The translations under genes were made by a program, and so were the position numbers. The notes beneath the pieces were generated by a model. That model made no database searches. It was not told the DNA's origin and saw only the letters and a list, made by a program, of their open reading frames with translations. Positions 1 through 7,631 of a stretch of DNA of 34,438 nt are shown one piece after another. The stretch's first letter is position 1. Each line of letters begins with the position of its first letter. This DNA comes from SAR116 cluster bacterium AG-447-C21 (GTDB lineage Bacteria; Pseudomonadota; Alphaproteobacteria; Thalassobaculales; Thalassobaculaceae): NCBI GenBank assembly GCA_003212315.1, contig QCQB01000023.1, positions 1 to 34,438 on the forward strand, read 5' to 3'.

Positions 1-1
1 C

Positions 2-319
2 GAGCTAAACAACGACGCCATGAACGCGGGTACAGATATTTTAATAAACTGTGCTTCACAAGAATATTTTGGAGCAGTAAATACATCAGCATTAAATGTG
101 AAAGTTATCACTCCTATTTTTAAAGAGAACAAATCTGGGAAGAGTAAAATTATTAGTTTTTATGCCAAAAAAGCACGTGGAATGATGGCACGGTTTATTA
201 TTCAAAACCGTGTAGAAAGTCTCGACGATTTGTTCAAGTTCAACAGCGCTGAGTACAATTACGTTCCAGCAGAATCAAGTGCTGAAGAAATTGTGTTTAT
301 GCGAGAACATCCTGTTTAA
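2..319 (+). CDS. yaaA: Peroxide stress protein YaaA, C-terminal part (truncated by window edge)
   Basis: The open frame runs in from the left edge, so only about the last 105 residues are visible. The motif ISFYAKKARGMMARFII, followed by a short tail with a FN-S-Y pattern, is the diagnostic C-terminal part of the YaaA/UPF0246 family, and the preceding NCASQEYF matches the family's N-A-S-x-E-Y-F segment. YaaA limits intracellular free iron and oxidative damage during peroxide stress and binds DNA in the E. coli homologue; that role is known for the family and not visible here. The first ATG at base 20 is internal, not a start. The gene converges on the SDR gene, with 76 bases between them and no convincing terminator. 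Confidence 0.9.
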   Translation, partial: ELNNDAMNAGTDILINCASQEYFGAVNTSALNVKVITPIFKENKSGKSKIISFYAKKARGMMARFIIQNRVESLDDLFKFNSAEYNYVPAESSAEEIVFMREHPV

Positions 320-395
320 TTTTCAAAACTCCGCTAGAGATATAGCCTATACATTTTCAGAATCTTTGCGCAGCTAGGATTTCGTTTCATTGCGT

Positions 396-1109
396 TTACT
401 TGTTGAAGACGATCACTTTTTTTGCGGGAGACAAATTAACTTCATCAATAGTTGTACCCCTTCTGATCGCAAGGATATCTGTGACCACTGTCGCAACATC
501 AGATGTTTCAATGGCATTTTCAAAATTTTCTCCCGGGTAAAAATTCAAATCATCAAAGAATGGAGATCGAACCATCCCAGGGTTAATTAGACACACCCTG
601 ATGTCACTGGAGCCCACTTCATCTCTCAGTGCTTGGGAAAAACCGCGTAAACCGAATTTGGCTGCAGAATATAGTGTGGATTTCTTTTTACCCAAAACAC
701 CAGACTCCGATCCCATTATTATGATATCACCACCCATCTGCTTTTTGAAATATCTAACTAAAATTTGACACACTAAAATATGTGACAGTAAATTAAGGTC
801 CAAAAAACTTTGAATTTGCTTTACTGAAAAGTTCTCTAAGGATTGAAACTTTCCAAAACCAGCGTTACTCACCAAAACATTAACTTCTTCATGGTCTGCC
901 AAAATCCTTTTTAACAGGGAGACCGTCCGATCAAAATCAGTCAGATCAATCTCGTAAGGGAAGTAATATTTATTCTCAGGATCAAATTTCTTGTGATCTC
1001 GAGCAAGGCCAATGACTTTATACCCATGCGACAATAAGTCTTGAGAAATCGCACGTCCTATTCCACTGGAACTACCCGTCACGACAGCAGTTTTTTGTTG
1101 GGAATCCAA
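396..1109 (-). CDS. Short-chain dehydrogenase/reductase (SDR), last gene of SPL cassette
   Basis: This is a classical SDR of 237 residues with a Rossmann fold. The cofactor motif TGSSSGIG is at residues 11-18, NAG at 82-84, a serine region GSES near 133-136 and the catalytic YxxxK (Y147, K151). R20 and the lack of an acidic residue early in strand two do not settle NADH versus NADPH. The start is TTG: an in-frame TGA lies six codons upstream and no ATG lies between, with a GAGGT-like ribosome site about 11 bases before. It begins 12 bases after the stop of the radical SAM gene, so it is almost certainly translated from the same message. The substrate is unknown; by context it may reduce a product of the upstream radical SAM, nucleosidase or glycosyltransferase enzymes. 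Confidence 0.88.
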   Translation of the reverse strand: MDSQQKTAVVTGSSSGIGRAISQDLLSHGYKVIGLARDHKKFDPENKYYFPYEIDLTDFDRTVSLLKRILADHEEVNVLVSNAGFGKFQSLENFSVKQIQSFLDLNLLSHILVCQILVRYFKKQMGGDIIIMGSESGVLGKKKSTLYSAAKFGLRGFSQALRDEVGSSDIRVCLINPGMVRSPFFDDLNFYPGENFENAIETSDVATVVTDILAIRRGTTIDEVNLSPAKKVIVFNK

Positions 1110-1121
1110 TTGGTTTCTACC

Positions 1122-2138
1122 TCACGTCTGGACAACACATTGAAAAATTTTTGCCTCTTCCACATAATTCTTAAGGTTTTTAATTAAAAATTCAGCCATT
1201 TCTTTCTCAACATCAACTCCATAATCTACGTAACCGTTATTCTCAGACATTGGGAGAGAAAAAAGCAACTCTTCTGGATAAAGTTTTGTAATATCTTGAT
1301 ACATTTTTTTGGGGTATCTAAGTGGCCCATGGGAAATAGAGTGAATAGCTTCTCTCGGAACTCTATGCATTATTTCCATCAACAGTCCCTTATACAATTG
1401 TTTCCAATCTTTGGAGTAAATTAAGGGGTCAAACCGCAATCCAATTGGCCATCCCCTAGCTGCTAGTTTCTCTATAGCGTTTATTCTTCTTTTGATACTG
1501 GGCGCTTTTTTATCCAATCTTTTTGCTAATTCTTCTGGCATCATACTAAAAGCAACAATACAATTGGCAATAGGAAGTCCCGATTTTAAAGGTTCCAGCT
1601 GAACGCTTTTAGTTCTAAATTCCAGGTCTACTTTTGGATAGCTTTTAAATAATGGTAAAATACTCTCTGCAAATCCTGTTATGTTCTCGAACGCTAAAGA
1701 ATCGCAATCATAACCTGAGAAGAAAGTCAGATCCTGCCCACCATTTGCCTTAATACTTTTCTCAATCTCATCAAAAAAGTCTTCAAAATTTACAAAAATC
1801 ACGTAGTTAGCGGAAGAATACATACCTTGTAAAAAACAATATCGGCAGTCATAAATACAATTATACATGTGTGAAAAGTAAAAGTTTCGTGTAGATGCCA
1901 GACCGAATCCTGACGGCGCAGGAAGTACAAAATTATCATGTTTTTCGGCCAAAATTAGAGCGGGGTTTTGTTTTTGAATTCTGAAATTTTGTGATCTTTT
2001 GTTGAAAACCTCCTGATACCGATCAACTTCAATTATAGTTGGATTCTTAAATTTGGATTTTATGGATTGTGTTCTCGAATGATTGACAACCCCCCTTTCT
2101 ATGAAAATTGTATCAATCAATTCTTCAAGTCCAATCAA
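1122..2138 (-). CDS. Spore photoproduct lyase-like radical SAM protein
   Basis: 338 residues. The radical SAM cluster motif CX3CX2C is at C94, C98 and C101, followed by YCFLQG as in spore photoproduct lyases (SPL). The N-terminal block with QNFRIQKQNPALILAEKH and VLPAPSGFGLA is typical of the non-sporulating SPL-like branch. C145 in SGYDCDS lies about where Bacillus SPL has its hydrogen-donating cysteine (FEGSC), though shifted by one residue in my by-eye alignment. Bacillus SPL reverses the thymine dimer '5-thyminyl-5,6-dihydrothymine' in spore DNA; this organism shows no sign of sporulation, so the substrate is uncertain. The start is TTG, inside the last codons of the nucleosidase gene, giving a 14-base overlap and probable translational coupling. 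N-terminal family conservation supports this start. Confidence 0.88.
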   Translation of the reverse strand: MIGLEELIDTIFIERGVVNHSRTQSIKSKFKNPTIIEVDRYQEVFNKRSQNFRIQKQNPALILAEKHDNFVLPAPSGFGLASTRNFYFSHMYNCIYDCRYCFLQGMYSSANYVIFVNFEDFFDEIEKSIKANGGQDLTFFSGYDCDSLAFENITGFAESILPLFKSYPKVDLEFRTKSVQLEPLKSGLPIANCIVAFSMMPEELAKRLDKKAPSIKRRINAIEKLAARGWPIGLRFDPLIYSKDWKQLYKGLLMEIMHRVPREAIHSISHGPLRYPKKMYQDITKLYPEELLFSLPMSENNGYVDYGVDVEKEMAEFLIKNLKNYVEEAKIFQCVVQT

Positions 2139-2988
2139 ATTTCAAATTAGTTAAAGCGTCATCTATATTACGAATGACGTCTGCTGCAGTTTTAGCCTCT
2201 TTAACTAAGTCACTGATGGATCGGTTAGGAAATTGAATTTTCCATTTTCTCAATTTCTGTATTAATTGATTTCTCCTAGTTACAGAAAAATGAAACTGTT
2301 TCAAAACTTCCTCAACTTCATCTGGAATCTGCAGTCTTTGCTTTTCGAGCTTGCTCAATGTGAAGATCTTATCTAGTAAAGCGTCTAGCTGTTGCAACCT
2401 ATTCCCTATCAAAGAATTCACCATCATTTTATCTATTAATTTCATATCTTGCTCGGAATTATCCGAGACGACCTTGAAAGAAAATACCAATTCATTGCAA
2501 GAAAACCTGGTCGCGAAATCGATGAATCCGCTGGCCTCCATGTCATGCAAAACCCCATTTTTTTTGACCGGCTTAGGATAGTCTAAAGTTTGTATTTCGG
2601 CTAAAGAAACTATTTTAGAAAACCGATAACCCGGAAAAAAAACTTTTTCCTTGGTCGGATTAGTAACCTTTATTCCCTGATAAAGTTTTCCAATCTCTCC
2701 ATCCATTGACCCTGCTATTCCTAGGTTTATCCACGCAGCCCAGGGAGGAGAGCCACTTTCACTAGCCAAATAAGTAGTTGCTGCCGCTGCGTTAATCTGG
2801 CCCACACCTGATACTATTAATGAGTGACCTAATTTATCATTTCTATAAATTGGGAAAATATTATTTCCAGATTGATGATCGAGTTTAAAGTGAGAAATTA
2901 TTGGTTTGGCTTCAGATTTTAACGCAACCACCCAACATACTGTTGGCTCGACGTTTGAGACATCCACTTTTGATCTATCGCTGACCAT
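2125..2988 (-). CDS. Nucleoside phosphorylase/nucleosidase-like protein with helical C-terminal extension
   Basis: 287 residues. The first 200 or so follow the MTA/SAH nucleosidase fold. An acidic residue E26 sits in ALKSEAK where MtnN has its catalytic Glu. SGVGQINAA (60-68), NLGIAGS (88-94), DME (149-151) and SDN (175-177, D176) match the other active-site blocks. The middle substrate loop is short and unlike MtnN, and about 80 charged, helical residues (205-287) extend the C-terminus. MtnN-type enzymes cleave adenine from methylthioadenosine, SAH and 5'-deoxyadenosine, the last being the by-product of radical SAM catalysis. Lying directly before and overlapping a radical SAM gene, it could clear 5'-deoxyadenosine or process a nucleoside intermediate; this is inference. 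The ATG follows the glycosyltransferase stop by four bases. Confidence 0.8.
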   Translation of the reverse strand: MVSDRSKVDVSNVEPTVCWVVALKSEAKPIISHFKLDHQSGNNIFPIYRNDKLGHSLIVSGVGQINAAAATTYLASESGSPPWAAWINLGIAGSMDGEIGKLYQGIKVTNPTKEKVFFPGYRFSKIVSLAEIQTLDYPKPVKKNGVLHDMEASGFIDFATRFSCNELVFSFKVVSDNSEQDMKLIDKMMVNSLIGNRLQQLDALLDKIFTLSKLEKQRLQIPDEVEEVLKQFHFSVTRRNQLIQKLRKWKIQFPNRSISDLVKEAKTAADVIRNIDDALTNLKFDWT

Positions 2989-2992
2989 TAAC

Positions 2993-3847
2993 TCAAATCA
3001 TTTCTAACCAATAGTTTAATTTCCTATCTAGGTTCTGTATCATCTCTTTTTTTTCTCTTTTTTTGGCACCAAGCAAAAGAATTTCTATTTTTTTTACTAG
3101 CATCTCTAATGCTTGTGAACGTTGTGTTTTAGACAGCTTGCCCGAATTAATCAGTTTTTCTAAAGCTTGAACTCTAAACCTATCCATTCCCCAAAATGAC
3201 CTAGATAATTGGTCTGCATGGCCACCATATTTAATGGTTAAGGCCTCCTCCACAAATAACACCTCTTCAAAAGCACATAATCTCAACCACATATCATAGT
3301 CTTCACAAGCAGGAAGTTTTTCATCAAAAAAGCCATAATCGTCGAATAAAGTCCGATGTAATAATACAGAACTTGGTGAAATACAGCATAAAGGGAGACA
3401 TTTCTCAAAAATAAAACCACCGCTTTTTTTATGTTTTTTCTTTGGATTGATCCTTTTCCCGTCTTTGAGCCAGATCTCTTCCGTGTGAGTTATTCGGCAG
3501 GAAAATTTTTTTTCCTCTAGTTTTAACGCTTGTCTTTCTATCTTAGTTTCATTCCAAGCGTCGTCAGAATCTAGTAATGCTATATATTCATTTTCAGCCT
3601 CTTTTATTCCTAAATTTCTTGCTGCGCTAACTCCTTTATTTTCCTGATAAAGATACCGAATATTGGGCAATTGCCCTCGCATGTCCAGCAATTCGCTTTC
3701 CACAAGAAGATCATATGTTTTATCATCGGATCCATCATCAACAACAATTATTTCATCAACAGGAGTAGTCTGAGCTAATATGGAATTAATAGCTCGAAGA
3801 AGACAGTGCCCTCGATTGAATGTTGGTATTACTGCCGATACATTCAT
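2993..3847 (-). CDS. Family 2 glycosyltransferase, first gene of SPL cassette
   Basis: 284 residues with a GT-A fold. N-terminal VSAVIPTFNR, DDGSDD (38-42), the DxD-type metal site LLDSDD (91-96) and an ACEDYDMWLR block that supplies the usual ED acceptor/base region are all present. There is no membrane segment, so it is cytosolic. Unlike polysaccharide-cluster GT2 enzymes, it carries HTEEIWLKDGKRINPKKKH and YGGHADQLSR segments that I associate with a GT2 subgroup found beside SPL-like radical SAM genes; this association is from memory and unverified. The sugar donor and acceptor are unknown. It is separated by four bases from the nucleosidase gene and by 39 bases from the oxygenase gene upstream. 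No strong ribosome site precedes the ATG. Confidence 0.88.
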   Translation of the reverse strand: MNVSAVIPTFNRGHCLLRAINSILAQTTPVDEIIVVDDGSDDKTYDLLVESELLDMRGQLPNIRYLYQENKGVSAARNLGIKEAENEYIALLDSDDAWNETKIERQALKLEEKKFSCRITHTEEIWLKDGKRINPKKKHKKSGGFIFEKCLPLCCISPSSVLLHRTLFDDYGFFDEKLPACEDYDMWLRLCAFEEVLFVEEALTIKYGGHADQLSRSFWGMDRFRVQALEKLINSGKLSKTQRSQALEMLVKKIEILLLGAKKREKKEMIQNLDRKLNYWLEMI

Positions 3848-3886
3848 CTTGTATGTTTATTAGGGTTAGCGTTAAACGTTCTCACT

Positions 3887-4864
3887 TTAAGCGCAATTTG
3901 GATCATCTTCAGACCAACGCTGAAAAGAACTCGGTGGAGTTCGTGTAAGCTTTTCCCGCGCTCTCTCCCATGACATTTTCCATATACTCGGGTCGTTCAT
4001 CTCATATTCTGGCTTACTCTTGCTCCTAGCAACAAAACCTGGAAACCACGCTCGCCCAGTAGGTTGTCCTATTGGATTATAGCGTAGATCTAAACTCCAA
4101 CGAATATTTTCACTCAAATTCGGCAAGGACGAATGCATAGTATATTTAGAAAGGAAAATTACATCCCCTGGGTTAGTCTCAATAGGCTCTCTATCTTCTC
4201 CAATCAATCTCTCTGGTATTGATTGCCGGCTATAATTAGCTCTTTTGTCATGGCAATGTAAGGCTAATCCCTTCCGATGGCTTTTCGGCGCCACTATTAA
4301 ACAGCCATTTTCTATGGAAGCCTCTGTCACCGAAATCCAAACCGTCAATGTGTTAGTATCATCTGCATCAGAGGTTCCAGTTCCTGCATCTTGATGCCAT
4401 ACGGTCGTGTCTATTTCGCTCAATACTCGCGTTGTGCCTGCTAGGTAATGGGCCGGTGGCTTAATGCGCACATGTTGCGTCGGATTAGAATAAATTTCCG
4501 AGCCAATAAACTGCTCTACGGCATCTAATAGTTTAGAATTCCGTATTAGATTAAATACAGCGGGGCCACAATGCATGGGTGTCTGACTATTAATATCTTT
4601 TTGAGGAAGCGTTATATCTAAATATTTATTTAATTCACCATCGCTTTCCTCAAGAATTCGAAATATTCGTTTTTCGAAGGGTAATTCCCTGTAATTATTT
4701 TTGATAATATCACGGGCTTGAAGGTCTGATACGGCATTGTCTAAAACTTCTTTATACTCGGCTTTGATAGCACCAAGATCAATTTCTGGATCTAGTAAGC
4801 CTTTAGCGACAAAAAAACCTTCATTATTAAACTGGGTTAAGTTTTCTCTCGTAATCTCAACCAT
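3887..4864 (-). CDS. Phytanoyl-CoA dioxygenase (PhyH) family Fe(II)/2-oxoglutarate oxygenase
   Basis: 325 residues from the chosen start. Iron ligands are visible as HQD (H157, D159) and H244 in TMHSSLPN; R255 in NIRWSLD is the likely 2-oxoglutarate salt-bridge residue. This double-stranded beta-helix family hydroxylates small molecules such as phytanoyl-CoA, ectoine or natural-product intermediates; the substrate cannot be read from sequence. An ATG exists ten codons upstream, but I chose the inner ATG because a GGGAGAG ribosome site sits about four bases ahead of it and the family N-terminus fits. The gene is on the same strand as the glycosyltransferase, 39 bases upstream, so it may be the first gene of the cassette or an independent neighbour. 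Acting in the cytosol is expected, as no signal peptide is seen. Confidence 0.88.
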   Translation of the reverse strand: MVEITRENLTQFNNEGFFVAKGLLDPEIDLGAIKAEYKEVLDNAVSDLQARDIIKNNYRELPFEKRIFRILEESDGELNKYLDITLPQKDINSQTPMHCGPAVFNLIRNSKLLDAVEQFIGSEIYSNPTQHVRIKPPAHYLAGTTRVLSEIDTTVWHQDAGTGTSDADDTNTLTVWISVTEASIENGCLIVAPKSHRKGLALHCHDKRANYSRQSIPERLIGEDREPIETNPGDVIFLSKYTMHSSLPNLSENIRWSLDLRYNPIGQPTGRAWFPGFVARSKSKPEYEMNDPSIWKMSWERAREKLTRTPPSSFQRWSEDDPNCA

Positions 4865-5062
4865 TTTGCTCTCCCGAAGCGACAACAGTTCCAAATCATA
4901 AAGTCAATTTTCTCTGCAAGTTACTCAAGCATGACACATCATAAGAATTAATAGTGAAACCCAAGTTTGATAAATAGTTTTCTACATTAAAGGTGCATAT
5001 AAAAATAACTAGAAAATATCCCAACTCAACCTAATAATGATCGCCATTTGGATTACTCGACT

Positions 5063-5677
5063 TCAAAACGAAGATAGATTTTGGGTTACCGTTCTTGAAG
5101 AAGAAGCGACAAGATGACCATTAGAAACGCGGCATTTTCCATACACCAACCAAGGATCATCCACAGTGCCGACTTGAACATCAACCCGAAGTTGGTCCTT
5201 GTGTTTTTCTGCAGCCTCGAGAGTAGTTAGGCCACTATCATACTTGCCATTTAAAAGGCCTTCTGGGATATGCATGATCGAATTGACGTATACCAACTTT
5301 TCCCATTTTTTCGCATCAATATATTTTATTGTTGCTGGTTGAAGAGCTAGCGTTTTAGGAGTTTCGATACCCCTCCGAGTGACTATGCCAAGTTCCTTAC
5401 TTGGGGAAATGAAGGTATCAATCACATGTATACCATACTCAAAATGCGCTGTTGCCACTACATTTGCACATTCAGGGTGAACAGCAACCTGAATCATATA
5501 ATCTGCCTTGCCATTATTTATCATCGTTAGCCCGTCTAAGAAATCATCGATAAGTTTTATTTGGGCATTTTTTAGACCACGGTACTCGAGATACTTACCG
5601 GTTACAAATTCGTGATTGGTGCCAGCAGGTCCAAGAGTAACAAAATTAGGCCCCGATTCTCCTTCACGTTCAGTCAT
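5063..5677 (-). CDS. Stand-alone prephenate dehydratase-fold protein resembling BacA (prephenate decarboxylase)
   Basis: 204 residues, the same length as Bacillus subtilis BacA. Near the N-terminus, VTLGPAGTNHEF (13-24) matches the GPEGT prephenate-binding loop of dehydratases and BacA. Near the C-terminus, PWLVYGK (175-181) resembles the WSLFGK of BacA, and the catalytic TRF triplet of true prephenate dehydratases is absent. No ACT regulatory domain follows. BacA decarboxylates prephenate without aromatisation in the bacilysin/anticapsin pathway; none of the other bac genes is here. The role is therefore inferred only as a prephenate-type or related cyclic-acid enzyme, or a small ligand-binding protein. 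It is a single gene, with 198 bases to the next minus-strand gene and 145 to the tRNA, and no clear ribosome site. Confidence 0.65.
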   Translation of the reverse strand: MTEREGESGPNFVTLGPAGTNHEFVTGKYLEYRGLKNAQIKLIDDFLDGLTMINNGKADYMIQVAVHPECANVVATAHFEYGIHVIDTFISPSKELGIVTRRGIETPKTLALQPATIKYIDAKKWEKLVYVNSIMHIPEGLLNGKYDSGLTTLEAAEKHKDQLRVDVQVGTVDDPWLVYGKCRVSNGHLVASSSRTVTQNLSSF

Positions 5678-5822
5678 TTAATTTCAAACGCTTCATCTTC
5701 AGCCCCCTATTTTATGCAACAATTTCAACAAAGGATTAATTCTTGCCCCTTGCGAAGTTGCGCAACATTAAAAAACTCTTTTGGGTTATTTTATCACATA
5801 ATGTGTTTTAAAGAGAGAAAGT

Positions 5823-5899
5823 TGGTAGCGGAGGAGGGACTTGAACCCCCGACACGTGGATTATGATTCCACTGCTCTAACCACCTGAGCTACTCCGCC
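5823..5899 (-). tRNA. tRNA-Met (CAT anticodon, elongator type), CCA encoded
   Basis: The minus strand folds as a full cloverleaf. The acceptor stem GGCGGAG pairs with CTCCGCT, with a G-U closing pair. The D arm is AGCTCAGGTGGTTAGAGC, the anticodon stem GTGGA/TCCAC carries the loop ATCATAA with CAT at 34-36, and the T arm is GGGGG-TTCAAGT-CCCTC. The discriminator A and CCA are encoded. CAT could be elongator Met, initiator Met or lysidine-modified Ile2. A paired 1-72 end argues against the initiator, and the anticodon-stem sequence resembles alphaproteobacterial elongator tRNA-Met more than Ile2. Neighbours are mnmA (same strand, upstream) and the BacA-like gene. Confidence 0.93.
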
Positions 5900-5985
5900 A
5901 CAATACCTGCGCCGACGGTAATAGGCAACGCTGAAGGAACTGTCAACTAACTGTGCAGATAATACAGCTATTTTAATTGATTTCA

Positions 5986-7176
5986 TTACATTTTATGAGT
6001 GAGTTCAGTGCCAACTATCCACCCACCCCCTAAAACTCTACTTTTATCTTCAGCTGAGTAAAATACTGCCGCTTGCCCAGAAGAAATACCAAATTGTTTT
6101 TGTTGCAGTATTATGCGACCTTCATCGTTGTCACCGCGATCCAACGTGCCGTGCACAGGTTCCTGGGTCGATCTTAGCTTTACCAGAACGTCTATACTCG
6201 CAGTCAAAGGGGTATCTGGGCCTATCCAATTAATCTGATTTACGATTACCGTATCCCTAGCCAACGCACTTTTTGGGCCTACTATCACAGTCTTTTGAGC
6301 AGGATCTAATTCTAACACGTACAAGGGTGGTGATCCCCCTATAGCTTCAGCAGCAACACGCCCCCCTATACCAAGCCCTTTTCTTTGGCCTATTGTAAAA
6401 TTAATAATCCCGTCGTGATCTCCTAAAATAGATCCATCAATGTGAATTATCTTCCCCGGATCGATGGCCCCCGGCCTAAGCCGCTTTACTACGTCAGAAT
6501 AACGACCACCTGGAACAAAACATATATCCTGACTATCTGCCTTTTCAGCAACATTTAGCTTGAGCCTCGCCGCATGTGCTCGGGTTTCGTCTTTCGACAA
6601 ATGACCTAGAGGAAATCGAAGATAATCTAACTGCTCCCGTGTTGTCGCGAATAAAAAATAGCTTTGATCTTTTATTGGATCTTCTCCACAATGCAATTCT
6701 GTTCCCTGATCACCCACGATACGTTTTACATAATGTCCAGTGCACAGCGCATCCGCCCCCAAATCTTTTGCTGTCTTTAATAAATCCTGAAATTTTACGG
6801 TCTGATTGCATCGCACGCAGGGTATTGGTGTCTCTCCTCTTAAATAACTATCTGCAAAATCATCTATAACTGCATTCCGAAAAAGACTTTCGTAGTCTAA
6901 CACATAGTGAGGGATACCAATCTGATCAGCTACATTACGCGCGTCATGAATGTCAACTCCAGCGCAACAGGCACCCTTTTTTCGTAAAGTCTCACCATGA
7001 TCGTAAAGCTGCAAAGTTATACCTATGACATCGTAACCAGCCTCTGCCGCCAGCGCTGCTGTCACCGAAGAATCCACACCACCCGACATAGCAACTACCA
7101 CGCGTGTTTTAGAAGGTGGTCCCTCGAACCCTAAATCTATCCGACTATCCATAATACAGGGAACATAGGTGGACAT
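5986..7176 (-). CDS. mnmA: tRNA-specific 2-thiouridylase MnmA
   Basis: 396 residues. The PP-loop ATP motif SGGVDSS is at 31-37. The catalytic cysteine C123 lies in CNQTVKF, matching E. coli C102 in CNKEIKF, and the second cysteine C219 lies in [16 protein letters not shown] and the C-terminal beta-barrel are present. MnmA activates U34 of tRNA-Lys, -Glu and -Gln with ATP and inserts sulfur to give 2-thiouridine, receiving sulfur from a cysteine desulfurase, which is encoded just upstream. Residues 1-23 are extra relative to E. coli; an alternative ATG at base 7152 would remove eight of them, and neither has a clear ribosome site. The gap of 116 bases to the ferredoxin gene leaves room for an internal promoter, but the order suggests co-transcription. 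Confidence 0.96.
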   Translation of the reverse strand: MSTYVPCIMDSRIDLGFEGPPSKTRVVVAMSGGVDSSVTAALAAEAGYDVIGITLQLYDHGETLRKKGACCAGVDIHDARNVADQIGIPHYVLDYESLFRNAVIDDFADSYLRGETPIPCVRCNQTVKFQDLLKTAKDLGADALCTGHYVKRIVGDQGTELHCGEDPIKDQSYFLFATTREQLDYLRFPLGHLSKDETRAHAARLKLNVAEKADSQDICFVPGGRYSDVVKRLRPGAIDPGKIIHIDGSILGDHDGIINFTIGQRKGLGIGGRVAAEAIGGSPPLYVLELDPAQKTVIVGPKSALARDTVIVNQINWIGPDTPLTASIDVLVKLRSTQEPVHGTLDRGDNDEGRIILQQKQFGISSGQAAVFYSAEDKSRVLGGGWIVGTELTHKM

Positions 7177-7292
7177 ATGGTTTACGACAAGGAAATATCC
7201 ACAAAAATTTATCTACGGCGTTTTATGAATTTCTTTTTAATCCTTCATTCTGTCTCTGATTGTTCTACCGCCTAATAAGATTTATTTAACTC

Positions 7293-7607
7293 CTAAAATG
7301 CAACTGGCAAAAAAACGATAAGTCCATTAAGATCCCCTGTTACCTTTATTTGGCATCCCAGCCTCGAGTTTACTGTCAAACCATTCACAAGATCTAACAT
7401 ATCCCTCTCATCCTCAGTTGCTTGCGGTATTTTAGAAGACCAGTCTTTATCAATTATTAAATGGCAAGTGGCACAAGCCAAGTTGCCCTCGCAAGCCCCT
7501 TCAATATCAATGTCATGCTCTCTAGCCACCTCCAATAACGTTTGACCAGGTTGGACCTCTATTTCTGTACGCATGTCCTTTTCTTTATAAAAAATTATTT
7601 TCGGCAT
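7293..7607 (-). CDS. Adrenodoxin-type [2Fe-2S] ferredoxin
   Basis: 104 residues from the chosen ATG. The cluster ligands follow CX5CX2C in GACEGNLACATCHLI (C39, C45, C48), with the fourth cysteine C85 in RLGCQI, the pattern of Isc-type and adrenodoxin-like ferredoxins. It would supply electrons for Fe-S cluster assembly or another reductase in the cytosol. I chose the inner ATG because family members start with MPKI-x-F. An in-frame ATG seven codons earlier, three bases after the desulfurase stop, is also possible and would add a short leader. It sits between the cysteine desulfurase and mnmA on one strand, so a role in the same sulfur and cluster metabolism is the simplest reading. Confidence 0.93.
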   Translation of the reverse strand: MPKIIFYKEKDMRTEIEVQPGQTLLEVAREHDIDIEGACEGNLACATCHLIIDKDWSSKIPQATEDERDMLDLVNGLTVNSRLGCQIKVTGDLNGLIVFLPVAF

Positions 7608-7631
7608 CTTAAGGCTACCTAAGGACATAAT

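Noticed and set aside
5700-5822. Direct repeat of the tRNA 3' end as an attachment site
   Set aside because: I looked for a second copy of the tRNA 3' sequence to the left and saw none; no integrase gene is present.
5612-5866. Plus-strand frame ending in a VAEEGLEPPTRGL-like peptide
   Set aside because: This peptide is the usual by-product of translating the antisense of a tRNA 3' half; the tRNA-Met cloverleaf explains it.
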